Source: Dyadobacter psychrophilus (lineage in GTDB: Bacteria > Bacteroidota > Bacteroidia > Cytophagales > Spirosomataceae). Taken from it: a stretch of DNA of 64,000 nucleotides. The notes under the pieces are model-generated. The model saw only the letters and a program-made list of their open reading frames with translations. It made no database searches and was not told the DNA's origin. The position numbers and the translations under genes are program-made. The stretch lies in the NCBI RefSeq assembly GCF_900167945.1, contig NZ_FUZA01000002.1:248001-312000 (forward strand), in the 5' to 3' direction. Every line of letters begins with the position of its first letter. Within the stretch, counting starts at the first letter, position 1. Of the stretch, positions 41,611 to 50,707 are shown in pieces.

Positions 41611-44262
41611 TTATTTTCTTTGCTGCGACAAGAATGTGATCAGCGAGGCAAATTCCTCGTACGAAAGCTCATTAGCGAGTCCGGGAGGCATCATCGATGA
41701 TTCCATTTCTTTGCGGGAAATAATGTCGGAGGTTTTAATGGTTGTTACCTGTCCGGCAATGTCGCGTACCACCAGTTTGTCAGCAGATTCCTCCGAAACA
41801 AATCCCATATAACTTTTGTCGCCTTTTGCCGTGATCAGCACCGAGGCAAATCCTTGTGAAATAGAGGCATTGGGCTTTAATATCGATTCAGCGATTTGTT
41901 CACGGTTCATAATGGAGCCAATCTGGCCCATGAAAGGCCCCTTCATCACCTCGCCTTTGCTCAGGCTGTGGCAGGCAACGCATCCCTGTTTTGTAAAAAG
42001 CTGTTTTCCCAAAGCTGGATTGCCTTCTATTTTGGCTATTGCAAGCATTACATCCTCGATGGATGACTCGCCAACCTGTCCTTTTTTATTGCGGATTTTG
42101 TTCAAATCAACCTTCACTTCCTCTTTTGCTGCGACCACCTCTTCGCCGCCAAATTCGGTAATGCCCATGCGCAGGCGTCCGTTCAGGTCTGCATAAAGTT
42201 GCTTTCCATTGTCATCCGCTTTATTCCATTGTTGCATCAGAAAATCCTTGATGGTATCGGACGATTCCCAGGTTATGGCCTTGTAATAAGGGCCGTGCGT
42301 ATCGGGACGCGTGCTCCACCACCATGAGCCATCGTAAGGTGCTTCTTTTTTGTAAAGTCGCGAAAGTGTGGTTAGGATTTGATTTTTAGTGCCATCATCT
42401 TTTGCCTGTCCGTATGCCGAGATGAGCCCCGAAACTGCTTTGGGGTCATGCATATAGCGTAGCGCCCAAAGCGCGAGGGTGGCGTTTTCGGTGCCAATAG
42501 CTTGCACACAGGCATCCACCGCATTGAGTGCAACAAGTGCCCTTACAGCAACGTGTGGCAGGATAATCGGGGAATTAGGCGTTGCGTGAGGCCCTTCGGT
42601 CCCCTTAGCTGGCGAAACGAAAGAAGCGGGAACTTTCACTTTTAGCAGCGCGTCGGCAACTTCCGGGCGGCCAAGGCGTCCCAAACCAACCGTTGCGGCA
42701 AGCTGAACACGCGGTGTTCCATCTTGCAAACCTTTCAAAAACGGCTCAACGGGAACATTTGAATTACTCTTCATGCGATCCGCTAATGCACGCAAAGCAA
42801 ATTCCCTGACGTCCTGGTCATTGGTCAATTTTACCAGATTGTCATTGCCCGAAGCGCCTGCGGCTTGTGCATATGTGTAAATACCCGCTACCCGTGCGTA
42901 AAGAGGAAGCTGCTTATTCTCAGCTACCTTCCATGAGGCTTTTGTTACATCTTTCTCTTTACGGGTCAGCAATTCCTGCTGTGCAGCCAGACGTTGAACG
43001 GCGCTTGCATTTGTCAATAACGTAGCCAGGTCCTTTACAGACGATTCTTTAAGGTCAACAAATGGCTTGTATTGCCATGTTTTGGGCACAGCCCGAACCA
43101 CAAACCCTTTACCCGGATTACCAGAGTAACCTGCTCCATCCCAGGCAGATAAGTAAACGCTGCCCGAAGCGTCGATATCAATGTCTGTAATTTGGGCCAG
43201 TTTGATAAATTCTTCTTCTTTTTGCGTGAAGGTCGGGCCGTCCGGTGTGACGCGGTGGATGTAGAGCTGGTTTCTGCCCCAGTCAGCCATCATAGGCACC
43301 TGGTTGTATTTTGCAGGCCAGTTCGGATCGTCCATAAACAATGACCCCGTTCCCGAGCCACCGCCCACGTCGACCAATGCCGGGATGATCTCTTCCGTAA
43401 AATGCTTGAATAGAACCGGATAACCATATTCACCGGACTGGATTTGATTGCTGAAACGAATGTTCCAGCCGCCTCCGTCATTGGTATTATCTCTTGTGAA
43501 AACATTCATATAAGGGTCAATCGCCACATCGTAAATGTTACGCATTCCGTGTGTGAAAACCTCCATTTCGGTTCCATCGGGCCTAACCCGCACAATTCCG
43601 CCTCCAAGCTGGGTCAGTTTTTTACCCGACCTGTCTACCGCATCATGGAAACCAAAATCACCCACTGCAATGTAAATCCAGCCATCGATCCCCATTCTAA
43701 TCCCATTGGTAGAGTGGTCCGTTCCGCGGCTTTGCAGGAACTTGGGTGAACTTATACTTTGGATCAAAGGTGAGGGCCCGCCATCGGCCACGCCATCCCA
43801 GTTTTTATCTTCAAAAACAACCAGGTCCATACCCGATGCCTTTTGTGTTTCTTTGGAAAAAGTGGTGTGTAAAACAAAAACACGATCACCCATGGCAATG
43901 ATGCCACGCGGGTTGTCCACTTCGGCAAATGTGGTGTTCTTATCCACTTTGCCATCGTGATCAGTGTCCACTAGCCGCACAATGCGGCCCTTTCCAGGCG
44001 TTTTACCCAAAGAACCGATCATATCGACACCGACGAAAACTTCACCGCTGGCTGCCACCGCAAGGCAAGCAGGACTTGGCGTGAGGTCGGATCCGGCGAA
44101 ATGGGTAACATTAAGTTCGGCAGGCCAGCTGGCTGCGTTCGGCAGGGAATCGGCTTTGGCGAGACTTGTGGCACTTTTAATGGGTTCGGAACGGTCGTTA
44201 ACTGCATTATTCCAATAAAGGATCAGAAAGGCAGTTACAAGACTAAAAGTAATTTTTAACAT
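41611..44262 (-). CDS. Propeller-HEAT-cytochrome c dehydrogenase-like protein (PVC-type heme-binding)
   Basis: 883 residues with an N-terminal signal/anchor (1-18). Residues about 50-390 are a glucose/sorbosone-dehydrogenase-like beta propeller (LAVAASGEVFVGVD, GRIVRLVDTDHDGKVD, GIRMGIDGWIYIAVGDFG, GGGIVRVRPDGTEMEVFTHGMRNIYDVAIDP). Residues about 410-680 are HEAT-like helical repeats. The C-terminus is a cytochrome c module with CVACH (761-765) and SMMPPGLANELSYEEFASLITFLS, the family signature with the axial Met. The protein is periplasmic and probably oxidises a sugar or alcohol, passing electrons to heme. The substrate is unknown. It is followed by an intrinsic terminator and is transcribed alone. 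Confidence 0.87.
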   Translation of the reverse strand: MLKITFSLVTAFLILYWNNAVNDRSEPIKSATSLAKADSLPNAASWPAELNVTHFAGSDLTPSPACLAVAASGEVFVGVDMIGSLGKTPGKGRIVRLVDTDHDGKVDKNTTFAEVDNPRGIIAMGDRVFVLHTTFSKETQKASGMDLVVFEDKNWDGVADGGPSPLIQSISSPKFLQSRGTDHSTNGIRMGIDGWIYIAVGDFGFHDAVDRSGKKLTQLGGGIVRVRPDGTEMEVFTHGMRNIYDVAIDPYMNVFTRDNTNDGGGWNIRFSNQIQSGEYGYPVLFKHFTEEIIPALVDVGGGSGTGSLFMDDPNWPAKYNQVPMMADWGRNQLYIHRVTPDGPTFTQKEEEFIKLAQITDIDIDASGSVYLSAWDGAGYSGNPGKGFVVRAVPKTWQYKPFVDLKESSVKDLATLLTNASAVQRLAAQQELLTRKEKDVTKASWKVAENKQLPLYARVAGIYTYAQAAGASGNDNLVKLTNDQDVREFALRALADRMKSNSNVPVEPFLKGLQDGTPRVQLAATVGLGRLGRPEVADALLKVKVPASFVSPAKGTEGPHATPNSPIILPHVAVRALVALNAVDACVQAIGTENATLALWALRYMHDPKAVSGLISAYGQAKDDGTKNQILTTLSRLYKKEAPYDGSWWWSTRPDTHGPYYKAITWESSDTIKDFLMQQWNKADDNGKQLYADLNGRLRMGITEFGGEEVVAAKEEVKVDLNKIRNKKGQVGESSIEDVMLAIAKIEGNPALGKQLFTKQGCVACHSLSKGEVMKGPFMGQIGSIMNREQIAESILKPNASISQGFASVLITAKGDKSYMGFVSEESADKLVVRDIAGQVTTIKTSDIISRKEMESSMMPPGLANELSYEEFASLITFLSQQRK

Positions 44263-44385
44263 AATTTTATTTCAGAAAAACACTCCACCTGACGTCAGAA
44301 TGGAAAACATGGATAAAAAACTCAACTTAATAAAATAGGATAATGGGCATAACTACTCAAAATTCATCAATTCATTTGTTGGCCG

Positions 44386-45279
44386 CTATTTGGCAAGATA
44401 GCGGGAGAACTTCATAAATAATTCAGGCAGCGCGTCGTGCTGCCCGTGCAGGATCGTAAAGTAGAAAAAGCGCTCAATGTTCAGCCCTTCCACATCCACA
44501 ATGCGACATTCTTTGCTCTGCAATTCTTTCAACACGGCATGAATGGAAAGCAACGCCATTGCGTCGGAATGCAGCATATACAATTTCATACTTTCACTGC
44601 TGCCCAGCTGCATTTCAATGGTGAGGTCTGCGAGGCTGACGCCGATCGTTTTCAAGGCATGTGCAATCACTTCCAATGTTCCCGAGCCGGGTTCACGCAT
44701 AAGCAGCGGAATCTCTTTCAACTTCTGCGCCGAAACTGCTCCGGTTGTGGCCACAGGATTTTTGCTGCTGGCCACCAGGACGATCTCATCTTTTAAAAAT
44801 TCAATGTATTTAATCGCAGCGCTTTTGGAAAAACCCTCGATTACCCCGAGATCAATCTCCTTATTTTGAAGCGCTTGCTCGATTTCCTCGGTGTTTTTGA
44901 TCGTAAGGGTTACCTGAATGTTATGAAATTTGCGGTGAAATGCGGCAAGGATAGGAGGAAGGATATATTGTGCGGCTGTTGTGCTGGCGCCTAACCGCAG
45001 TTTTCCGCCTTGGCGCTGTGATAAATTATTGATTTCAAACTCAATGTTGCGGTAAATCTCGAAAATCTGCTCGCTATGGTGCAAGAGTATTTCACCCGCC
45101 TGCGTGAGCTTCACCCGCGAACCGTTCCTTTCGAAAAGCTTGGTGTTAAGCTGGTTTTCGAGCTCGTGAATGTGCTTTGTTACGGCAGGTTGTGTAATAT
45201 AAAGCTCGGCTGCCGCTTTTGTGAAGTTGAGCCGCCGGGCAACTGTATTGAAAACCTGCAAACGAAAATCGAAGACCAT
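44386..45279 (-). CDS. LysR family transcriptional regulator
   Basis: 297 residues from the ATG at 45279 (MVFDFRLQVFNTVAR). The LysR helix-turn-helix is NFTKAAAELYITQPAVTKHIHELENQLNTKLFERNGSRVKLTQAG (about 17-62). The effector domain (KLRLGASTTAAQYILPPIL, MREPGSGTLEVI) resembles CysL/CbbR-type regulators, where such motifs bind small anions or metabolites. The upstream neighbour is an ABC permease gene read divergently across 193 bases. LysR proteins often control the divergent gene, but I see no clear T-N11-A site there. Confidence 0.9.
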   Translation of the reverse strand: MVFDFRLQVFNTVARRLNFTKAAAELYITQPAVTKHIHELENQLNTKLFERNGSRVKLTQAGEILLHHSEQIFEIYRNIEFEINNLSQRQGGKLRLGASTTAAQYILPPILAAFHRKFHNIQVTLTIKNTEEIEQALQNKEIDLGVIEGFSKSAAIKYIEFLKDEIVLVASSKNPVATTGAVSAQKLKEIPLLMREPGSGTLEVIAHALKTIGVSLADLTIEMQLGSSESMKLYMLHSDAMALLSIHAVLKELQSKECRIVDVEGLNIERFFYFTILHGQHDALPELFMKFSRYLAK

Positions 45280-45472
45280 AGGCGCAAGTTCGCAGTTAAA
45301 AATGCAAAATTCAAAAAGAGCGCACAAGGACAGCATTTATATCGTCCGCAGCTGGACAAGAACGTTCGAATGTGAACAATCTCAGTTGGTAAAAATGGCC
45401 TTGAAAGCTTTACAGCACATTATTTAGCTGCTGGCAAGGCATTTGTCCAGTCTAGGTCTAATCCAACCCGGT

Positions 45473-47923
45473 ATGTTTCGAAATTATATCAAAATTGCCT
45501 TGCGGAATATGTGGAAGAACAAGGTTTTTTCCACCGTTAACCTGACCGGCCTTGTAGTCGGGATCACCGCTTGTGTGATGATCCTGCAATATGTCAGCTA
45601 TGAGCTTAGCTTCGATCAGTTTCACAAAGATTCGGAGCGCATATACAGGATAACCAACGATCGTTTTCAGCAAGGTAAACTTATTCAGCACGGCACGATC
45701 ACTTATCCGACGATCGGGGCGACCATGGCCAGGGATTTTCAGGAAGTGGAAGCTTACACCACCATGTCAAATCCCGGGACATTCAAATTACAGCGTGATA
45801 AGAAGATTTTTCAGGAACAAGGCCTTTATGCGGACAACCAATTTCTTTCCTTTTTTACATTTCCTCTGATCGTCGGTGAGACAAAAAGTGCATTAGCACG
45901 GCCATATTCGATTGTCCTTTCCGAAAGTAATGCAAAACGAATTTTCGGCGCAAACCAAGGCAATTACGCTAGTTTAATCGGCAAATCGATCCTGATTGAT
46001 CTGGATACGCAGCCATATCAGATCACGGGTGTCATGAAAGATTTCCCTGCAGCGTCGCATTTGCAATATGGCGCGCTGATGTCCTACGAAACGCTCGTCA
46101 CGACATGGGGTGGCTGGGTTAAGACAAGCTGGGATGGATCGGATATGTGGCATTATTTAAAATTAAAAAATGGAGTGGATGCAGCCAGTCTGGAACAAAA
46201 ATTCCCTGCATTCAGCCAGCGTTATTTCCGGGGTGACAAGGTTTCGGGAAGCGTTGAAAAATTCTTTCTTCAACCTTTATCGCAAACGCATCTTTTCTCT
46301 GATTATGAATACGAGATTGGCAATGTTAACAATGGCAAGGCAGTTTGGACGATGCTTATCATTGCTGCTTTCATTCTCATCATTGCGTGGGTAAATTATA
46401 TCAATTTGTCGACAGCAAGATCCATGGAAAGGGCTAAGGAAGTGGGCATCAGGAAGGTTGCCGGAGCAACCTCGAAACAATTGATCGGGCAATTTCTTTC
46501 TGAGTCTGTAATACTTAATGTGGTGGCCATGATGATGGCGCTTTGCCTGGCAGTGATTTTACAACCATTTCTAAATAGCATTGTAGACCGGCCGCTATCT
46601 TTGTCTTTGCTAACCGGAATTGGTTATGGAGGTCCCGTTATGGCAATTGTGCTGGGGCTTGTTTTCGTTGCAGGGACATTGCTTTCCGGGTTTTATCCTG
46701 CATTTGCACTATCAGCTTTTCAGGCGATCAGCGTTTTGAAGGGCAGTTTTAAAAGATCGGTAAAAGGGGTTTGGGTGCGCCAGTCATTGGTTGTATTTCA
46801 ATACACAGCTTCCGTTGTGCTTATCGTGGGCACATTAATCGTGTTTCGCCAGCTCGAATTCATGCGCAAGCAGAATCTGGGCTTTAATATGGAAAAAGTG
46901 CTGGTAATTCCCGGTGCTAGCCTTACCCGGTTTGATTCAACGGCCATTGACCGCATTACTGCTTTCAAATCCGAGGTAAAAAGATATTCGCAAGTTCAGT
47001 CAGCCACGGCTTCGGTAAATCTTTTTGGCAACCGGTTGTCGCGAACATTTAATGTAAAAAGAGTAGGAGATGATCAAAGTAAGGGCGTAACGCTTAGCCG
47101 GATGAATGTGGATCTTGATTTTTTCAAAACCTATCAAATTGACCTGGCGGCCGGACGCAATTTTATCCCGACCGATTCTGACCCTGACGGCTTCAAGGTA
47201 AAAACGCTTATAATTAACCAGTCCGCAGCAAAGCTATTGGGCTTCGCAGATGCTGAATCGGCTGTTAGCAAGAAGATTTTGCTTTTTAATCGAGAATGGG
47301 ACGTTGTAGGTGTGGTCGAAGATTTCCATCAGCAATCCTTGAAGCACGCCATCGAGCCCATTTTTTTCGCGCCGTACTACACAAATGGCGGCTATTTTTC
47401 CTTCAAAATCACAACTAGTGACCTGGAAAAGACCATTAGTTTGATCGAAGCGAAATACAAGGAATTTTATCCGGGCAATGACTTCTCCTATTTCTTTATG
47501 GACGAGCAGTTTAACCGTCAATATAAGGATGACAAAACGTTTGGCCAGATAACCAGCTTTTTCTCATTATTAGCGGTACTTATTGCGTCGTTAGGCATTT
47601 TTGGATTGTCCTCCTACACAATTTCGCAGCGCACCAAGGAGATTGGTGTGCGCAAAGTTTTGGGCGCCACCATTTCCAGCATTGTGGCCTTACTATCGGT
47701 GGATTTTCTGAAACTAGTGCTTATTGCCATTGTGATTGGCTCGCCGGTTGCCTGGTTTGGCGTCAAGCATTGGCTGAATGATTTTGCTTATAAAATTGAA
47801 ATCGAATGGTGGATGTTTATTCTGGCGGGAATGCTCGCGGTATTGATCGCATTTTTAACGGTTAGTACGCAAGCGATCCGGGCCGCATTAATGAGCCCGG
47901 CCAAATCTTTGAAATCGGAATAA
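45473..47923 (+). CDS. ABC transporter permease, MacB/FtsX type
   Basis: 816 residues from the ATG at 45473. A first membrane helix (about 20-42), a large extracytoplasmic MacB-like core (about 60-270), three helices with an FtsX domain (about 285-420, WVNYINLSTARSMERAKEVGIRKVAGATSKQLIGQFLSES), then a second core and a second FtsX domain at the C-terminus (SQRTKEIGVRKVLGATISSIVALLS). This duplicated arrangement is the standard Bacteroidota YxdM/MacB-like permease. It probably exports a peptide or works on the envelope with an ATPase encoded elsewhere; no ATPase gene is adjacent. Confidence 0.92.
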   Translation: MFRNYIKIALRNMWKNKVFSTVNLTGLVVGITACVMILQYVSYELSFDQFHKDSERIYRITNDRFQQGKLIQHGTITYPTIGATMARDFQEVEAYTTMSNPGTFKLQRDKKIFQEQGLYADNQFLSFFTFPLIVGETKSALARPYSIVLSESNAKRIFGANQGNYASLIGKSILIDLDTQPYQITGVMKDFPAASHLQYGALMSYETLVTTWGGWVKTSWDGSDMWHYLKLKNGVDAASLEQKFPAFSQRYFRGDKVSGSVEKFFLQPLSQTHLFSDYEYEIGNVNNGKAVWTMLIIAAFILIIAWVNYINLSTARSMERAKEVGIRKVAGATSKQLIGQFLSESVILNVVAMMMALCLAVILQPFLNSIVDRPLSLSLLTGIGYGGPVMAIVLGLVFVAGTLLSGFYPAFALSAFQAISVLKGSFKRSVKGVWVRQSLVVFQYTASVVLIVGTLIVFRQLEFMRKQNLGFNMEKVLVIPGASLTRFDSTAIDRITAFKSEVKRYSQVQSATASVNLFGNRLSRTFNVKRVGDDQSKGVTLSRMNVDLDFFKTYQIDLAAGRNFIPTDSDPDGFKVKTLIINQSAAKLLGFADAESAVSKKILLFNREWDVVGVVEDFHQQSLKHAIEPIFFAPYYTNGGYFSFKITTSDLEKTISLIEAKYKEFYPGNDFSYFFMDEQFNRQYKDDKTFGQITSFFSLLAVLIASLGIFGLSSYTISQRTKEIGVRKVLGATISSIVALLSVDFLKLVLIAIVIGSPVAWFGVKHWLNDFAYKIEIEWWMFILAGMLAVLIAFLTVSTQAIRAALMSPAKSLKSE

Positions 47924-47999
47924 AGTTTTAGAATACTTTTCGGACGAAATGCATAATTGGCGTAATTGCAAGCACTTAACCAAATTCAACAACGCTACT

Positions 48000-48401
48000 A
48001 TGCCAGCAAAAACCGATCAGGAACCAAAAGCTAAACCCAAAAAACCAAGCGATGCAGAGCAGGTCGCATCCTATATGGAGCAATTGCAGCATCCGCTCAA
48101 AGCTGAAATTGAAGTTGTCAGGAACATCATAAAGAATACAAATCCTGCCATTAAGGAACGGATAAAGTGGAATGCGCCCAGTTATTATACATCTGCGGAT
48201 CTGCTGACATTCAATCACAGATTGCAAACCAAGGTGCATTTAATCTTCCACCACATAGCCATTGTTCAAATTGCCTCCGACCTGTTGGAAGGTGATTATA
48301 AGGACAGGCGCATGATGTATTTTACCGATATGGCCGACGTCGAGGCCAAGAAAGAAGTTTTGGAGGGGATTTTGAGTGAGTATGTGGGGTTGGTTGGTTA
48401 G
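48000..48401 (+). CDS. DUF1801-type small protein
   Basis: 133 residues from the ATG at 48000. After a lysine-rich N-terminus, the core QVASYMEQLQHPLKAEIEVVRNIIKNTNPAIKERIKWNAPSYYT and later VHLIFHH matches the DUF1801/YdhG fold, an alpha/beta family whose role is not settled (frataxin-like in the literature). No membrane segment or signal peptide. Probably cytoplasmic. Monocistronic, followed by an inverted-repeat-rich gap before the KilA-N gene. Confidence 0.78.
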   Translation: MPAKTDQEPKAKPKKPSDAEQVASYMEQLQHPLKAEIEVVRNIIKNTNPAIKERIKWNAPSYYTSADLLTFNHRLQTKVHLIFHHIAIVQIASDLLEGDYKDRRMMYFTDMADVEAKKEVLEGILSEYVGLVG

Positions 48402-48431
48402 TTCGTAAAATGTTTAGTCATAAGTGCTCGA

Positions 48432-48484
48432 TGCTTTGACCAAAGCACGAAAGCTCCGTATAGTGTTTATCACTTAAACACTAT
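48432..48484. promoter_or_regulatory. Two inverted repeats before the KilA-N gene
   Basis: A perfect 10-bp inverted repeat, ATAGTGTTTA (48460-48469), spacer TCACT, TAAACACTAT (48475-48484), ends 6 bases before the ATG at 48491. Just upstream lies TGCTTTG-AC-CAAAGCA (48432-48447). The first one overlaps the ribosome-binding region. These fit autoregulatory operator sites for the DNA-binding protein encoded next, though this is inference. Confidence 0.6.
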
Positions 48485-48490
48485 GCTACT

Positions 48491-49330
48491 ATGAGTAAAT
48501 CAAAAACTATTCAGGTCGAAAATTTCAAAATTGTTTTGTTATCGAGAAATGAGCAGGAGTATATTTCCTTGACAGACATGGCGCGTTACCGGGATTCAGA
48601 TAGAACAAATTACATTATCCAAAACTGGATGCGAACCCGTAATGCAATCGAATTTGTAGGTCTATGGGAAGTTTTGAATAACCCGAGTTTTAAAAGCATT
48701 GAATTCGATGCTTTTAAAAATGAAGCTGGCAGCAACAGTTTTGCCTTGACTCCTCAAAAGTGGATAGAGGCAACTGACGCTATTGGCATAATCTCAAAAT
48801 CCGGCCGCTATGGTGGCACTTTTGCGCATCGTGACATTGCATTTGAATTTGCAAGCTGGCTAAGCCCTTCCTTCAAGCTCTATCTCATCAAAGAATTCCA
48901 ACGCCTGAAAGAAGAAGAGCATTCCGACCTGAAAATGGAATGGAATGTTCAGCGGACACTGGCAAAGGTGAATTATCAGATTCATGCCGATGCCATTAAA
49001 GAGAATCTTATCCCTAAAACGTTAAATAGAAAACAAATTGGCTTTGTTTATGCAAATGAGGCTGATCTGCTCAATATGGCGCTCTTTGGTATCACAGCTA
49101 AACAATGGAAAGAGTTAAACTCGCATGAGTTAGGTAATGTGCGTGACTCAGCAACCCTGGAACAGCTCGTTGTATTGTCGAATCTTGAAAGTGTGAATGC
49201 GCTTTTAATTCATCAGGGCTTGCCGCAGCATGAGCGGCTTTTACAGCTTAATTTGGTTGCCATTTCTCAAATGAAATCCTTGGTTAACAACATTCAGTTG
49301 AAAAAGCTGAAAGACGGATCAGGATCTTAA
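48491..49330 (+). CDS. KilA-N domain protein
   Basis: 279 residues. The N-terminal KilA-N DNA-binding domain is visible as YISLTDMARYRDSDRTNYIIQNWMRTRNAIEFVGLWEVLNNP (about 23-65), and WIEATDAIGIISKSGRYGGTFAHRDIAFEFASWLSPSFKLYLIKEFQRLK (about 93-145). KilA-N occurs in phage antirepressor-like and Bacteroidota chromosomal proteins. The C-terminal half is a helical domain with KTLNRKQIGFVYANEADLLNMALFGITAKQW. It may be a relic of a mobile element or a genome-resident regulator. Two inverted repeats sit at its start and a bidirectional terminator follows it. Confidence 0.85.
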   Translation: MSKSKTIQVENFKIVLLSRNEQEYISLTDMARYRDSDRTNYIIQNWMRTRNAIEFVGLWEVLNNPSFKSIEFDAFKNEAGSNSFALTPQKWIEATDAIGIISKSGRYGGTFAHRDIAFEFASWLSPSFKLYLIKEFQRLKEEEHSDLKMEWNVQRTLAKVNYQIHADAIKENLIPKTLNRKQIGFVYANEADLLNMALFGITAKQWKELNSHELGNVRDSATLEQLVVLSNLESVNALLIHQGLPQHERLLQLNLVAISQMKSLVNNIQLKKLKDGSGS

Positions 49331-49349
49331 ACTTTGAACAAAACGCATT

Positions 49350-49388
49350 AAAAAAGGTAACCCCGTCTTCATCAGGGCTACCTTTTTT
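49350..49388. terminator. Bidirectional terminator between convergent genes
   Basis: AAAAAAGGTA (49350-49359) pairs with TACCTTTTTT (49379-49388), with an inner CCC/GGG pairing and a loop of about 11 bases. The A run on one side and T run on the other give T tracts on both strands. It lies between the KilA-N stop (49330) and the convergent stop at 49407. Confidence 0.8.
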
Positions 49389-49406
49389 CCAGATTAACAT
49401 TCATTA

Positions 49407-49781
49407 TTATGGACGTGTTTTCCGCTTTGTTGTGTCGGGCATTACTGCGCCGCCGGTTTTGATTGTCCTCTTGTTACGCTTTACTGTGTATGAGCCTGTC
49501 GTGTCTGCGTCGGGGCGTCCTGTGCTGCTTCTTCCGTCTATTGTCCCGGTTGTGCTGACATTACCATTATCATTTAAAATCGGCCCACTTTCTGCGTTGG
49601 ACGAATCTTTAATAATGGCTGACACATCAGAAGTGCCTATAGTCGATTTAACGCGGGAGGACTTTTTCTGGAAAGTCCGCTCCGACCTGCCGGTTTCCGT
49701 TTTGCTGGCACGCGATTGGGAAAATGCGATGGAAGGTGCGATCAACACCATTGTTATCAAAAATATTTTCAGCGTTTTCAT
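49407..49781 (-). CDS. Small secreted Ser/Thr-rich protein
   Basis: 124 residues with a signal peptide (1-22, ending IAFSQ). The mature protein is rich in Ser, Thr, Arg and Lys, with no predicted folded domain (ESGPILNDNGNVSTTGTIDGR, TGRPDADTTGSYTVKR). Function unknown; probably intrinsically disordered in the periplasm or outside. It ends at the shared terminator and faces the KilA-N gene. The 263-base gap upstream to the eCIS locus holds no gene. Confidence 0.55.
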   Translation of the reverse strand: MKTLKIFLITMVLIAPSIAFSQSRASKTETGRSERTFQKKSSRVKSTIGTSDVSAIIKDSSNAESGPILNDNGNVSTTGTIDGRSSTGRPDADTTGSYTVKRNKRTIKTGGAVMPDTTKRKTRP

Positions 49782-50044
49782 CTAATTGGTTGTTTCAGTT
49801 CGCGATATAGAATATCCAGCAACATATCAAATATTGTTCCAATCCGGCGCTTGGGGTAATTCAAGTAGAATTACGCGACCAAAAACAGTACATCTACGCT
49901 AAAAATCGGACTATTTTAAGATTTACTTTGTCTTATTCAATAACACCCACTACCGCTGATTGTTAAACAGCTCCGCTTCAAAAATTTCCGTTAACACCAC
50001 CTCTATAAATCCAAGTTTTGTTTCACGTATAGCAACACCCGGCT

Positions 50045-50677
50045 ATGATCAGTACTGCATTGGAATTTATCAAAGAAGAGTTGGCCTCGTATCTTTTTTT
50101 AAAAGACCCGGATGACTATCCTTTGCCAGGAGAAATAACAAATGTGTCGGGCTTTTTCTCGCCAACCGGAAACAGCACCATTGATTTGAATAAACAGATC
50201 CAAATCACACTCGTAAGTTTGGAAGAAGAACGAATGGATGGCATCAGGCCATTTTTTGAACAAAATCCGGACAAAAGTTATACGCAATTCAGCGCACCGT
50301 TGCAGGCAACCATGTATGTATTGTTTACTGCCACAGCCAATGATTATGCCAAATCTCTCAGGGACTTGTCCAATGTCGTCGGGTTTTTTCAGCGTTTTTC
50401 GGTTTTTGATAAGGATGCAACGGATATTAACGGCGATCCGAGATATCCTGACATGAATATTAATGTGCCTCCGGACAAGCCATGGCGCGCCATTGAAAAG
50501 ATCATTTTTAAACTGCATCCATTGAGTTTCGAACAGCAAAATAACCTTTGGGCATCGCTTGGGACAAAATATCTTCCACACGTGGTTTATCAGGTCCGGC
50601 TGCTCTCATTTGCCGACAGAAATGGCGAGCGGGTTCGTGAAATTGTTACAGTACATGCTGAAACAGAGCAAATCTAA
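50045..50677 (+). CDS. DUF4255 protein, eCIS tube-terminator/cap (Pvc16/Afp16-like)
   Basis: 210 residues. DUF4255 (Pvc16_N) features: an N-terminal MISTALEFIKEELASYL, ITLVSLEEERMDG, and YVLFTATANDYAKSLRDLSNVVGFFQRFSVFD. In characterised eCIS particles the homologue caps the distal end of the sheath-tube. Here it is the first gene of the injection-system cluster, in front of the sheath, on the same strand with a 30-base gap. Cytoplasmic before assembly; no signal peptide. A clear promoter was not found in the 263-base gap upstream. Confidence 0.88.
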   Translation: MISTALEFIKEELASYLFLKDPDDYPLPGEITNVSGFFSPTGNSTIDLNKQIQITLVSLEEERMDGIRPFFEQNPDKSYTQFSAPLQATMYVLFTATANDYAKSLRDLSNVVGFFQRFSVFDKDATDINGDPRYPDMNINVPPDKPWRAIEKIIFKLHPLSFEQQNNLWASLGTKYLPHVVYQVRLLSFADRNGERVREIVTVHAETEQI

Positions 50678-50707
50678 AATTTTATAAACGCTTTTATCCA
50701 TACCATT

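Noticed and set aside
49782-50044. Promoter of the injection-system operon
   Set aside because: TACTTTG at 49924 is close to the Bacteroidota -7 consensus but lacks one base and no -33 box is in place, so no promoter is claimed.
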